Shown here: one piece after another, positions 32,252-41,051 of the stretch | Layout: each line of letters opens with the position of its first letter | Numbering within the stretch: the first letter of the stretch is position 1 | NCBI GenBank assembly: GCA_965117035.1 | Contig: OZ220748.1 | Coordinates: 1,054,001 to 1,118,000, forward strand | DNA length: 64,000 nt | From: CAZENU01 sp965117035 | GTDB lineage: Bacteria > Chloroflexota > Dehalococcoidia > Lucifugimonadales > CAZENU01 | Direction of reading: 5' to 3' | Notes under the pieces: model-generated | The model's database searches: none | Told to the model about the DNA's origin: nothing | The model's input: only the letters and a program-made list of their open reading frames with translations | Position numbers and translations under genes: made by a program

Positions 32252-35164
32252 TTGGCGCACGCTTCTCCCATGACCACTGGCCCCCTACCCCAAATTCCGC
32301 TGCTGCCGCAGCAGACCTCGCCCATCGAGGACGCGTGGGTCGCGCTCGACCTGGAGACGACGGGCCTGTCCCCGGACAGCGACGCCATCATCGAGGTCGG
32401 CGCCGTCAAGTTCCAGGGCCATGAGGAGCTCGACACCTACACCACCCTGGTCAACCCGTACCGCACGCTCGACAGCTTCATCCGCCGCTACACCGGCATC
32501 AGCCAGGACGACGTCGACGGCGCGCCACCCTTCTCCGAGGTCGCGCCGCGGCTGGCGGCCTTCATCGGCTCCGCCCCCGTCGTCGGCCACAACATAGGGT
32601 TCGACCTCGACTTCCTGCGGAGCGGCGGGCTGCCGCTGACAAACCCGCGGGCCGACACGTGGGACATGGCGTTCGTGCTGCTGCCCGAGCACCGGGACTA
32701 CTCCCTGGACAAGCTGGCGTCGGCCCTGGGAATCGAGCATCCACGTCCGCATCGCGCGATGCCGGACGCGTCGGTGACCCGCAGCGTCTTCCTGGAGCTC
32801 TTCGAACTGGCGGCCGGGATGGACGTGTTCGCCCTCGCGGAGATGGAACGCTTGGCGTCCCGGTCGTCCTGGGTACTCGAATACCTGCTCAGGCGGCTTC
32901 ACGTGCACAGGCTCTCGGAGGGGGTCTCGACCGCCTCAGGCGCCGGCGTGACCGGCATCGACACCCGCGCGCTGAGAGGCAGGCTGCACGGGAAGCGGTC
33001 TTTGCGCCCGCACCGGGGCGTCGTGAGCGTCGACCCGGACGAAGCGGCGGCAATCATGGGCGCCGACGGTCCCCTGTCGCGAGCGGTAGACGGGTTCGAG
33101 GAGAGGCCGCAGCAGATCGCTATGACACGGGCCGTCGCGGAGGCCATCGGCGACGGCAAGCGGCTGATGGTCGAGGCGGGTACCGGCGTCGGCAAGTCGC
33201 TCGCCTACCTCGTCCCCGCGGCGCTCTACGCGCTCAAGAACAACGTACGGGTGGTCGTATCGACGAACACGATCAACCTGCAGGAGCAGCTCCTTAGCAA
33301 GGACATCCCCGACCTCGTCAACGCTCTCGAGGAGGTCGAGGGCGTGTCGTCGAAGGACCTGGAGACGACGCTGCTCAAGGGCCGTGCGAACTACCTGTGC
33401 CTGCAGCGGTGGGGCCACGTGCGCTCCGGCGAGAGCCTGTCCGAGGAGGACGCCCGGATGCTGGCCAAGGCGCTGACGTGGCTGGGGAGCACGTCCACGG
33501 GCGACCGCTCCGAGCTGAACCTGGGCGGCCGGGGCGCCTTCGCGTCCTGGGACAGGCTGTCCGCCCAGGGCGCGGCCGACTGCCAGGGCGTCAGCGGCGT
33601 CTGCTTCCTGCGCGCCGCGCGGGAGCGCGCCGCCGCTGCGCACATAGTCGTCGTCAACCACGCGCTGCTGATCGCCGACCTCGCCGCCGGTCGGGCGCTC
33701 ATACCCGACTACGACGTGCTGATCGTCGACGAGGCGCACCACCTGGAGGAGGTCGCGACGAAGCAGCTCGGCTTCGAGCTCAGCCAGGCGTCCATCGACG
33801 AGAACCTGCAGCTCCTGGGCGGCGATCGCGGCCTCGTCGGCGCCGCCGTCACCGCGCTGCGGGGCTCGTTGACCGCCCAGACACGCCGCGACACGATCGA
33901 GGAGGTCGCCGCCAAGATCGCCGGCAGCCTGCCCGGCGTCCGCGACGGCGTCGCCGCCATGTTCGCCGCCCTCGCCAGGGTCGTAGACGTGCAGACGGCG
34001 GACGGGCGCGAGGTCCGCGTGACGGCCGCGACCAGGGCCCAGCCGGGCTGGTCGGAGCTGGAGGTCCGCTGGGAGGACGCCAACGCGCTCATGGGGGAGC
34101 TGGAGCGCGACCTGCTCGCCCTCGACGCGGCCCTGGACGGCCTGGAGGACGCCGAGGTCGAGTACTACGAGGGCCTCGTCTCCGAGACGAAGAACGCCAT
34201 CCAGGAGCAGATGGAGCTGAGGGCGAACCTGCGGGAGTTCATTCCGTCGCCCGAGGCGGACGGCATCTACTGGGTCAGCACCCATCGCCGCACAGGCGAC
34301 CTGAGCCTCAACTCCGCACCCATACACGTCGGCGAGCAGCTCGACAAGCTGCTGTTCAGCCAGAAGGAGGCGGTCGTCCTCACCGGCGCGACGCTGAGCG
34401 CCGGAGGCACCTTCGACCACATGCGCGAGCGCACCGGATTCGCCGACCACGACGAGCTGCTGCTCGGCTCGCCGTTCGACTACCCGAACGCGGCGCTGCT
34501 CTACGTGCCCGCCGACATGCCGGAGCCCGGAAGCTGGGCGTACCAGGGCACCGTCGAGCACGCGATCGTCGACGCCGCCGCCGCAGCCGGGGGACGGACC
34601 ATGGCGCTGTTCACGTCCCATGCCGCCCTGCAGGAGACCGCCCGCGCCATACGCGGCAGCCTGCGCTCCCACGACGTCGAGGTGCTGGCCCAGGGCGTCG
34701 ACGGGCCGCCGCACAGGCTGGTCGAGGCGTTCCTGGACAACCCGAAGTCGGTGCTGCTCGGCACGGCGAGCTTCTGGGAGGGCGTCGACCTCGCGGGCGA
34801 GGCCCTCAGCGTGCTCATCGTCGCGCGGCTGCCGTTCGCCGTGCCCACGGAGCCGGTCTTCGCGGCGCGCTCCGAGCTGTTCGACGACCCGTTCGGCGAG
34901 TACGGCGTGCCCCAGGCGATCATCCGCACGCGGCAGGGGTTCGGACGCCTCATCCGCACCAGCGGCGACAGGGGCGTCGCCGTGTTCCTCGACCGCCGCG
35001 TCGTGTCCCGCAGGTACGGCAAGACCTTCCTCGACTCCCTGCCGCCGGCCACTCGCCGCCAGGGCAGGCTCCGCGACCTTTCGGACCACGTCAGGGACTG
35101 GCTCAGGCCGAGCGCCCAGGCGCCAGGCACGTCAGCCAGCTCCCGCGGCCCTGTGCCGGAATAA
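32252..35164 (+). CDS. dinG: DnaQ exonuclease-DinG helicase fusion
   Basis: 970 residues. Residues 25-190 are a DEDD 3'-5' exonuclease domain (ALDLETTGLSPDSDAIIEVG; HNIGFDLDFL; HRAMPDASVT). Residues 280-960 are a DinG/XPD-like helicase: Walker A AGTGVGKS with Lys315, DEAHH box, LTGATLSAGG and QGFGRLIRTSGDRGVAVFLDRR. Cysteines at NYLC and DCQGVSGVC fit the iron-sulfur ligands of this helicase class, though the fourth is not obvious. Such fusions occur in Gram-positives and Chloroflexota. Repairs or unwinds damaged/branched DNA. TTG 32252 is used; ATG 32270 lacks a ribosome site. Confidence 0.92.
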   Translation: MAHASPMTTGPLPQIPLLPQQTSPIEDAWVALDLETTGLSPDSDAIIEVGAVKFQGHEELDTYTTLVNPYRTLDSFIRRYTGISQDDVDGAPPFSEVAPRLAAFIGSAPVVGHNIGFDLDFLRSGGLPLTNPRADTWDMAFVLLPEHRDYSLDKLASALGIEHPRPHRAMPDASVTRSVFLELFELAAGMDVFALAEMERLASRSSWVLEYLLRRLHVHRLSEGVSTASGAGVTGIDTRALRGRLHGKRSLRPHRGVVSVDPDEAAAIMGADGPLSRAVDGFEERPQQIAMTRAVAEAIGDGKRLMVEAGTGVGKSLAYLVPAALYALKNNVRVVVSTNTINLQEQLLSKDIPDLVNALEEVEGVSSKDLETTLLKGRANYLCLQRWGHVRSGESLSEEDARMLAKALTWLGSTSTGDRSELNLGGRGAFASWDRLSAQGAADCQGVSGVCFLRAARERAAAAHIVVVNHALLIADLAAGRALIPDYDVLIVDEAHHLEEVATKQLGFELSQASIDENLQLLGGDRGLVGAAVTALRGSLTAQTRRDTIEEVAAKIAGSLPGVRDGVAAMFAALARVVDVQTADGREVRVTAATRAQPGWSELEVRWEDANALMGELERDLLALDAALDGLEDAEVEYYEGLVSETKNAIQEQMELRANLREFIPSPEADGIYWVSTHRRTGDLSLNSAPIHVGEQLDKLLFSQKEAVVLTGATLSAGGTFDHMRERTGFADHDELLLGSPFDYPNAALLYVPADMPEPGSWAYQGTVEHAIVDAAAAAGGRTMALFTSHAALQETARAIRGSLRSHDVEVLAQGVDGPPHRLVEAFLDNPKSVLLGTASFWEGVDLAGEALSVLIVARLPFAVPTEPVFAARSELFDDPFGEYGVPQAIIRTRQGFGRLIRTSGDRGVAVFLDRRVVSRRYGKTFLDSLPPATRRQGRLRDLSDHVRDWLRPSAQAPGTSASSRGPVPE

Positions 35165-35184
35165 CCAGTACGTCGGCGCCAGCG

Positions 35185-36030
35185 TTGCTCTTTCCCATCG
35201 AACAGCCATTCGAACTCGACAGCACGCTGCACAGCGGCCAGGCCTTCCGCTGGCGCCGGGACGGCGACACGCACCGAGGCGTCGTATTCGGCAACGTCGT
35301 CGAGCTGCGGCAGACCGACGACCGCCTGGAGCTCTTCACAGACCCCGACGACGAGGCCGCGATGTGGCCGCTCCTGCGAGACTACCTCAGCCTCGACTTC
35401 GACATCGACCGGGTCTATGCGGCGTTCGCCGGAGACGACCGGCTGCGGGAGTCGGCCGTCCGGTACCGCGGCATGCGCGTGCTCAGGCAGGACCCGTGGG
35501 AGTGCCTGGTGTCGTTCATATGCTCGTCGGCGTCCAACATCCCGCGGATCAGTCGGAACGTCGAGTCGCTCTGCGAGGCGTACGGCCGCCCGATCGGGGC
35601 CACCGGACGCAACGCCTTCCCCGCACCGCGCGAGCTGGCCCGCGCTGGCGAGGCCCCGCTCAGGGCCCTCGGTCTCGGCTACCGCGCCGCCTACGTCGCC
35701 GAGACCGCGGCGGCCGTCGCGGACGGCGCCGTCGACGTCATGTCGCTGCGCGAGGAGCCGTACGACACGGCGCTCGAGGCGCTGACCGCTCTGCCCGGCG
35801 TCGGCGACAAGGTCGCCAACTGCGTGCTGCTGTGCTCACTCGACAAGCTGGAGGCGTTCCCGGTCGACGTCTGGATCGACCGCGCGCTCCGGGAGTGGTA
35901 CCTCGGCGACAGAGCCGACTCGATCTCCCGCCTGAAGATGCGCCCCTGGGCCCAGCAGCGCTTCGCCCCGTACGCCGGCTACGCCAACCACTACCTCTTC
36001 CACGACAGGCGCCTGCAGGGCAAGAGCTAG
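35185..36030 (+). CDS. OGG1-type 8-oxoguanine DNA glycosylase/lyase
   Basis: About 281 residues. Resembles the eukaryotic-type OGG1 rather than MutM: LHSGQAFRWRRDGD in the N-terminal domain, then the helix-hairpin-helix LPGVGDKVANCVLL with catalytic Lys209, and PVDVWIDR with Asp228. Removes 8-oxoguanine and nicks the abasic site. The start is uncertain: TTG 35185 is used; ATA 35161, overlapping the dinG TAA, is in frame too. Immediately after dinG, suggesting a repair operon. Confidence 0.9.
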   Translation: MLFPIEQPFELDSTLHSGQAFRWRRDGDTHRGVVFGNVVELRQTDDRLELFTDPDDEAAMWPLLRDYLSLDFDIDRVYAAFAGDDRLRESAVRYRGMRVLRQDPWECLVSFICSSASNIPRISRNVESLCEAYGRPIGATGRNAFPAPRELARAGEAPLRALGLGYRAAYVAETAAAVADGAVDVMSLREEPYDTALEALTALPGVGDKVANCVLLCSLDKLEAFPVDVWIDRALREWYLGDRADSISRLKMRPWAQQRFAPYAGYANHYLFHDRRLQGKS

Positions 36031-36161
36031 CCCTCGGAGAGCGCGTCACCGCCACGCTCCGCGCTCTTCCCGCGAAGCCCTCTACGTCTCGCCACCGACG
36101 TCGTAGTGGGTATGTCGGTGTCCGAGGTGGGTTTACAGCGCGTCGAGAGCAGGGCAACAAT

Positions 36162-38003
36162 GTGCTGGTGATGGAACAGCTTATCGCCGTGACCGCACAC
36201 GGAGAATCATTCCTGCGTCGCTCAGGCCATCTCGTGCCGCTTGGGCTGGCCGCGATGGCGCTATCTCTGGTGGCGGCGTGCTCCCAGCCACCCGCGCCTG
36301 TGCCCACGCCCGTCGTCCAGGTGACCGTCCAGCCCACGGCCCCGCCAACCGCAGGGACTGCGCCAACGCCAGTGCCGACGCCCACGAGAACGGCGACGCC
36401 AACGGTCGTCCCAACCGCGGCCGCCGTACCGGCGCCGGCGGGCCCGGCGCCCGTCTTCCCGGTGGACCCGGCGCAGGTCGTGCCGACCGGCGCCAGGCTG
36501 CACGAACTGCAGGAGATCAGGGTGCCCAACGGCCACGGTGGCGTCGCCCCTTGGCGTGACGGTGGCGGGCAACGGATCTTCTCGCCTTGGGTCTACGGCA
36601 CGATCTACCAGATCGACAGGACCGGAGCGGTCCGTCCCTACATCGGCGTCGGACACGACGTGAGCGACGACATGACCGTCTGGACGGTGAAGCTGCGCGA
36701 GGACGCCGTCTTCCAGGACGGAACTCCGATCACGGCGGCCGACGTCAAGGCATACTGGGAGCATGGCGGGACGCCCACAAACATCCCCATGTGGGGCTCT
36801 GCCAGCCTTTTCATCGGCAACATAAGGGGCTGGGACGCGCTGAGGGCCGGCGACGCTACCGAGGCCGAAGGGCTAATCGTGCTCGACGACCACACTCTGG
36901 AGGTCACGACGGCCGTCCCGTACCCGACGTGGCCGCTGTCGATGGCCGTCTGGAACACGGGCATCTCCAAGCTCGACCAGGTGCTGTCCGACGTACAGTG
37001 GTTCACGCGCCCGATCGGCGCCGGCCCGTACAGGTGGACGACCGATCCCGATACGAATCAGTTCGTGGCCCAAGCCGACGTGGCCGAGTTCTGGGGACCA
37101 TCCCCCAACATCAAGACGCTGCGCGGCCTGAACGTCACCGACGACAAGGTCAAACTGATCATGTTCGAGAACGGAGAGCTCGACCTGATGACGATCGACA
37201 GCGCGACCTACGGGGCAGCGCTGGACCCGAGCCACCCGTTCAACCCTCTGCTGAAGGTCACACCGTACGGCGGCCTGTGGTACATCAAGAACAGGACCGA
37301 CATGGCTCCCCTGGAGGACCTGCAGATGCGCAGGGCCCTCGCGCACGGCGCCGACATGCGCTCCATCGTCAGGGCGGTCTGGGGCCCGGCGGAGACCTTC
37401 GCCACCGGTCTGATCTCGCCATTCATACCCTGCCATGACCCCGCCGCCGAGGGCCACGTCTACGACCCGGACCTGGCGCGCCAGGAGCTGGCCGCGTCCG
37501 CGTATGGCAGCGCGGAGGACCTGCCGACCCTGATGATCGACCTGTCCCGGCCGATGATGGTAGACATGGGCATCGCGCTGAAGGAGTACTGGAAGGACAA
37601 CCTCGGCGTCGCGCTGGACATCCTGAAGCGCGAGGCCGGCATGCCTCGGCGCGAAGGCTCCCAGTTCTACCGGATCAGCCTGGCTTCCTGGATTCCCGAC
37701 CCGATCCAGATCGTCGGCTACCTGACGCGCAAGGACGCCATCGAGGGCCTGAGCGGCATCCCCGGCGGCTATCCGGTGCTGGACGCCATGGTGGAGCACG
37801 CACGGTCGCTGCCACTGGACGATCCGGACCGCTGCGCCGCCTTCCAAGCGGTCGAAAAAGAGTACATGGACAAAGTGTACATGCTGCCGATCCGCTGGGT
37901 CGACGGCGTGAGGTGGCTCGTGCAGCCGTGGGTCGTCGGCTTCGAGAGCTCCGCCAACCTCGACATCAACACGATGCCCTGGATGTACATCCTGCGGCAC
38001 TAG
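36162..38003 (+). CDS. ABC transporter solute-binding lipoprotein (family 5)
   Basis: 613 residues from GTG 36162 (AGCAGGG upstream); ATG 36171 is the alternative. Lipobox LVAAC with Cys40, then a Pro/Thr-rich linker to about 110, then the SBP family 5 fold: MTVWTVKLREDAVFQDGTP, FTRPIGAGPYRWT, MRRALAHGADMRSIVRAVWG. Paralogous to the cut gene at 1-574. Binds an unknown solute (peptides, opines or sugars in this family). Only one permease gene follows; the second permease and the ATPases usual for this transporter type are not in the window. Confidence 0.92.
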   Translation: MLVMEQLIAVTAHGESFLRRSGHLVPLGLAAMALSLVAACSQPPAPVPTPVVQVTVQPTAPPTAGTAPTPVPTPTRTATPTVVPTAAAVPAPAGPAPVFPVDPAQVVPTGARLHELQEIRVPNGHGGVAPWRDGGGQRIFSPWVYGTIYQIDRTGAVRPYIGVGHDVSDDMTVWTVKLREDAVFQDGTPITAADVKAYWEHGGTPTNIPMWGSASLFIGNIRGWDALRAGDATEAEGLIVLDDHTLEVTTAVPYPTWPLSMAVWNTGISKLDQVLSDVQWFTRPIGAGPYRWTTDPDTNQFVAQADVAEFWGPSPNIKTLRGLNVTDDKVKLIMFENGELDLMTIDSATYGAALDPSHPFNPLLKVTPYGGLWYIKNRTDMAPLEDLQMRRALAHGADMRSIVRAVWGPAETFATGLISPFIPCHDPAAEGHVYDPDLARQELAASAYGSAEDLPTLMIDLSRPMMVDMGIALKEYWKDNLGVALDILKREAGMPRREGSQFYRISLASWIPDPIQIVGYLTRKDAIEGLSGIPGGYPVLDAMVEHARSLPLDDPDRCAAFQAVEKEYMDKVYMLPIRWVDGVRWLVQPWVVGFESSANLDINTMPWMYILRH

Positions 38004-38062
38004 GTACGCCGACCGCTCTGCTACTCGCTTCGTCCGACTTCCAGGCGCGCCGAATACAGGGC

Positions 38063-38091
38063 TTTACGTTTTGTCGCGGTTCGTGTATACT
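38063..38091 (+). promoter_or_regulatory. promoter before the permease gene
   Basis: TTTACG at 38063-38068, 17-bp spacer, TATACT at 38086-38091. The start codon is 200 bp further, leaving a long leader. In it CGACCGC-GGC (38201-38210) pairs with GCC-T-GCGGTCG (38227-38237) and a T-rich stretch TTGTTTCTTTTTTGG lies at about 38264-38279. Confidence 0.55.
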
Positions 38092-38292
38092 CCGACGAAG
38101 CCCCTTGTGAAATCCCGCACGAACGCCGTCCCACGGACGGCGCGTCAGCGGGCGGCTCGGACAACGAGGACGCCGCCCCGGGTGTGGGTTCGAGGGCATA
38201 CGACCGCGGCTATGGGGCTTCTGTGGGCCTGCGGTCGGCTTGGCGGCAACCGTGCGGTGGACGTGTTGTTTCTTTTTTGGGGGGAGGATGCC

Positions 38293-39273
38293 ATGTTTGT
38301 TTTCGTAGCTCGACGTATTCTGCTGTTCTTTCCGGTCCTGTTCGGCGTGCTCATAGGCACATTCGCCTTCATCCACTACGGCCCGGGCGACGCGCTGGAA
38401 ACCCTGTTCGGCGAGGACATCGGGGAGCTGCGCGAGGTCGATCCAGCGATACTCGCCCGCCTTCGCAAGATCTACGGCCTCGACCGCCCATTCCTCGTCC
38501 AGTTCGGCGACTACGTCTGCGGCAGCCTGTGCGTGCCGGACGCCAGGAGCGGCGGCATCATCACCGGTGACTTCGGCAAGTCGCTCAGATCGCAGCGGGA
38601 CATCTCAGACGTCATCCAGGGCTCGCTGCCCATATCGGCGCAGCTCGGCCTCGCGTCGTTCATCATCCTGTACACCGTCGGCGTGCCGTTAGGCATCCTG
38701 GCGGCGGTCAAGCAGAACACCTGGGTCGACTACTGGATCGTCGCGGGATCGATCGCGGTGAACTCGGTCCCGATATTCGTGCTGGGGCCGATGGTGATGA
38801 TCGTCGTGGTGCTCAAGCTGCAGATCATGGACACACCCGTCGGCTGGGAGGGCCTGTTCACGACCAACTCGATCCTGCCGGTCGCGCTCATGTCGCTGGG
38901 CGGGATGCTCGGGGTCGTGCGCATGACCCGCGCGGGCATCCTCGAGATCATCCGGCAGGGCTACGTCCGCACCGCGCGGGCCAAGGGCCTGCGCGAGCGG
39001 ATGGTCATCGGACGCCACATCCTGCGCAACGCCCTGACCCCGGTGCTGACCGGCTTCGGCCCCACGCTGGCGGGCTTCCTCACGGGCGCGTTCCTGGTCG
39101 AGCTCGTCTTCGGGATACCCGGCTTCTCGGCCGCGTTCATCGAGGCGTTCCAGGGCCGCGACTTCCCGATGATCCTGGCCGGGACGATGCTGGGCACGGC
39201 GATGTGGATCGTGTCCAACCTCGTGGTCGACCTGATGTACGGCGCGCTGGACCCGCGGGTCAGGTACGAGTAG
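38293..39273 (+). CDS. ABC transporter permease (DppB/OppB type)
   Basis: 326 residues, six membrane helices predicted. Starts FVARRILLFFPVLFGV as usual for the B-type permease of peptide/nickel transporters; IHYGPGDALE is the conserved region after TM1; the EAA-like loop is YVRTARAKGLRERMVIGRHILRNALTPVLT. Partner of the binding protein upstream, although it has its own promoter. An odd extra segment with two Cys (CGSLCVPDARSGG) sits in the first periplasmic loop. No permease C or ATPase follows; a toxin-antitoxin pair does. Confidence 0.93.
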   Translation: MFVFVARRILLFFPVLFGVLIGTFAFIHYGPGDALETLFGEDIGELREVDPAILARLRKIYGLDRPFLVQFGDYVCGSLCVPDARSGGIITGDFGKSLRSQRDISDVIQGSLPISAQLGLASFIILYTVGVPLGILAAVKQNTWVDYWIVAGSIAVNSVPIFVLGPMVMIVVVLKLQIMDTPVGWEGLFTTNSILPVALMSLGGMLGVVRMTRAGILEIIRQGYVRTARAKGLRERMVIGRHILRNALTPVLTGFGPTLAGFLTGAFLVELVFGIPGFSAAFIEAFQGRDFPMILAGTMLGTAMWIVSNLVVDLMYGALDPRVRYE

Positions 39274-39318
39274 CGACCAACTCAGGGCAGCCGCGACGCG
39301 GGCGAGAGTGGCCCTCGG

Positions 39319-39759
39319 CTACCCCGCTCGGCCGTCGCGGTACGCCCAGGGGTCGATGATCGCCACGCCGGTGGGCGCGAAGTCGGAGACGTTGCGCGTA
39401 ACGACCGTCATGCCGTGAACGAGCGCCGTCGCCGCGATGAGCGCGTCACGATCAGCACGCCGGTCGGGGACGTGCAGCCGCGCACAGCGCAGCGCGACCT
39501 CCGTGTCGACAGGAAGGATGCGGCGCGCGAACGTGGACAGGACGCTCATGTCGAGCCAGGAGCGGAGCGCCGCTCCCTGCAACGGGTCACGGCGTTGGGC
39601 CAGCAGCACCCCCGTTTCTATCTCTAGCACCGAGATAGCCGATAGAAACATGCTGGTCGTCTGAACTCCCCTGGCCCAGGCGACGACGTTCGGGTTGGCC
39701 CTGTGGATCCTCGCCTTCCTGAGCTCGGAGACTACGTTCGTGTCGAGCAGGTAGCTCAC
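39319..39759 (-). CDS. PIN-domain toxin (VapC/FitB-like)
   Basis: 146 residues. PIN-fold acidic residues: YLLDTNVVSELRK (Asp6), ISVLEIETGVL (Glu), RRADRDALIAATAL (Asp), and NVSDFAPTG. Likely an RNase that cuts tRNA or other RNA when freed. The GTG start (39759) overlaps the antitoxin stop as GTGA, so translation is coupled. Confidence 0.92.
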   Translation of the reverse strand: MSYLLDTNVVSELRKARIHRANPNVVAWARGVQTTSMFLSAISVLEIETGVLLAQRRDPLQGAALRSWLDMSVLSTFARRILPVDTEVALRCARLHVPDRRADRDALIAATALVHGMTVVTRNVSDFAPTGVAIIDPWAYRDGRAG

Positions 39760-39989
39760 GACAACTCAGACTTACGGTACAACTCGCCCTCCAGACGAGG
39801 AGGCTCGAATTCGAAGTCGGACCCGTCTGGCATGGCTAGCATGTCGACGATGCTCCGGTCCTGGCCGACATCATCGACATGGGGACGGACCAGCGACTCG
39901 ATGAACTTGCTGATCTTCCGTCGGCCCACAACCCTGTAGAGACCGGCGTAGACGTCCTCGTCGATGGTGATCGTAAGTTTCTTCTGCAT
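39756..39989 (-). CDS. ribbon-helix-helix antitoxin
   Basis: 77 residues. The N-terminal half (KKLTITIDEDVYAGLYRVVG then KISKFIESLVRPHV) is an RHH DNA-binding domain; the acidic C-terminal tail would neutralise the toxin. First gene of the pair. It should bind the palindrome just upstream and repress its own operon. Confidence 0.9.
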   Translation of the reverse strand: MQKKLTITIDEDVYAGLYRVVGRRKISKFIESLVRPHVDDVGQDRSIVDMLAMPDGSDFEFEPPRLEGELYRKSELS

Positions 39990-40000
39990 CGTGACTCCGT

Positions 40001-40023
40001 TACACGTGTATTCTACACGTATA
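40001..40023 (-). promoter_or_regulatory. operator/promoter of the toxin-antitoxin pair
   Basis: TACACGTGTA (40001-40010, itself a palindrome), TTC, then TACACGTATA (40014-40023). ACGTGTA and TACACGT form a perfect 7-bp inverted repeat around TTC. Located 12 bp upstream of the antitoxin ATG, as expected for autoregulation by an RHH protein. Confidence 0.75.
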
Positions 40024-40072
40024 GTAGCACCCAGCCGACTCTGGGACAAGCCGGCGCAACGCCCCGGAGCGG

Positions 40073-40885
40073 CTAACGCAGGTGGTCCAGCATCGCCAGC
40101 GGGCCCGCCGCCAGCAGGCCCGCGTCGACCGGCAACGCGGCGCCGGTGATCCAGCGCGCCTCGTCGCTGGCCAGGAACACGGCGGCCCACGCCACGTCCC
40201 ACGCCGTCCCCTCGGTGCCCAGCGGAGCGGCGCGCCGCCTCAGGTCCCGCTGCTCCTCGGTCAGCGCTCCCGCGACCATCGGCGTGTAGAGATAGCCGGG
40301 CACGATGGCGTTGACCCGCACGTTGGCGCGGCCGTGCTCCACGGCCATCGTCATGGTCAGCGACAGGATGCCGCCCTTCGACACCGAGTACGGCACGCTC
40401 TCGAAGGCGCTGCCTGACCTCAGTCCCAGGAACGACGACATGTTGATGACCGCTCCCCCACCGCCAGCGATCATCCGTGGGACGGCGTGCTTCGACATCA
40501 GCACCATGCTCTTGAGGTTGACGTCGATCACCCGCTGCCAGTCCTCCTCGTCGACCGTCACGACGTTGCCTGAGACGGTGATGCCCACGTTGTTGACCAG
40601 TGTGCTCAGGCCCCCGTAGCGGTCGACGGCGGCCTCCGTCATGGCGAGACAGTCTGCCGAGCTGGTGACGTCGCCGACGAATACCGACGCGCGGCCGCCC
40701 TCCGCCTCGATCTCCGCCAGCGTCTCCTCGGCGCGGGCCCGCTCGTTGTCCACGAGCAGGACTGAGCAACCCTCGCGGGCGAACAGTATGGCGATGGCCT
40801 TGCCCGTGCCGACTCCGGGGCCGCTGGAGCCGGCGCCCGTGACTATCGCCACCTTGCCCTCGAGCCTCGGTCGCCTGTCGGCCAT
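40073..40885 (-). CDS. SDR family oxidoreductase
   Basis: 270 residues. TGAGSSGPGVGTGKA is an enlarged glycine-rich loop, NNVGIT stands in for NNAG, and the catalytic pair is Y166-K170 (YSVSK) with Ser in INMSSFLG. An extra GPGV insertion in the cofactor loop occurs in a subfamily common in SAR202-type and actinobacterial genomes. ATG 40885 follows GGGAGCG. Substrate unknown. Confidence 0.9.
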   Translation of the reverse strand: MADRRPRLEGKVAIVTGAGSSGPGVGTGKAIAILFAREGCSVLLVDNERARAEETLAEIEAEGGRASVFVGDVTSSADCLAMTEAAVDRYGGLSTLVNNVGITVSGNVVTVDEEDWQRVIDVNLKSMVLMSKHAVPRMIAGGGGAVINMSSFLGLRSGSAFESVPYSVSKGGILSLTMTMAVEHGRANVRVNAIVPGYLYTPMVAGALTEEQRDLRRRAAPLGTEGTAWDVAWAAVFLASDEARWITGAALPVDAGLLAAGPLAMLDHLR

Positions 40886-40984
40886 CACTCGCTCCCATCG
40901 CCGGATGTGCGTTCGTCGAGCCCCTTCTCAGGTTTGGATGAGGGGGAACCCGTGCCGGCGCCTTCATCTTGAGCCTCATGTGAA

Positions 40985-41034
40985 GCCTTCACCCTCACCT
41001 CAGTCCTCTCCCGTCGAGGGAGAGGAGGCTACGA
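40985..41034. repeat. GGGAGAGG-family palindromic repeat
   Basis: CACCCTCACCTCAGTCCTCT then CCCGTCGAGGGAGAGGAGGC, in the gap between the SDR start and the dehydrogenase stop. Same family as 718-871 and 5058-5133. Confidence 0.7.
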
Positions 41035-41051
41035 AGCCTCGAAGACACACT

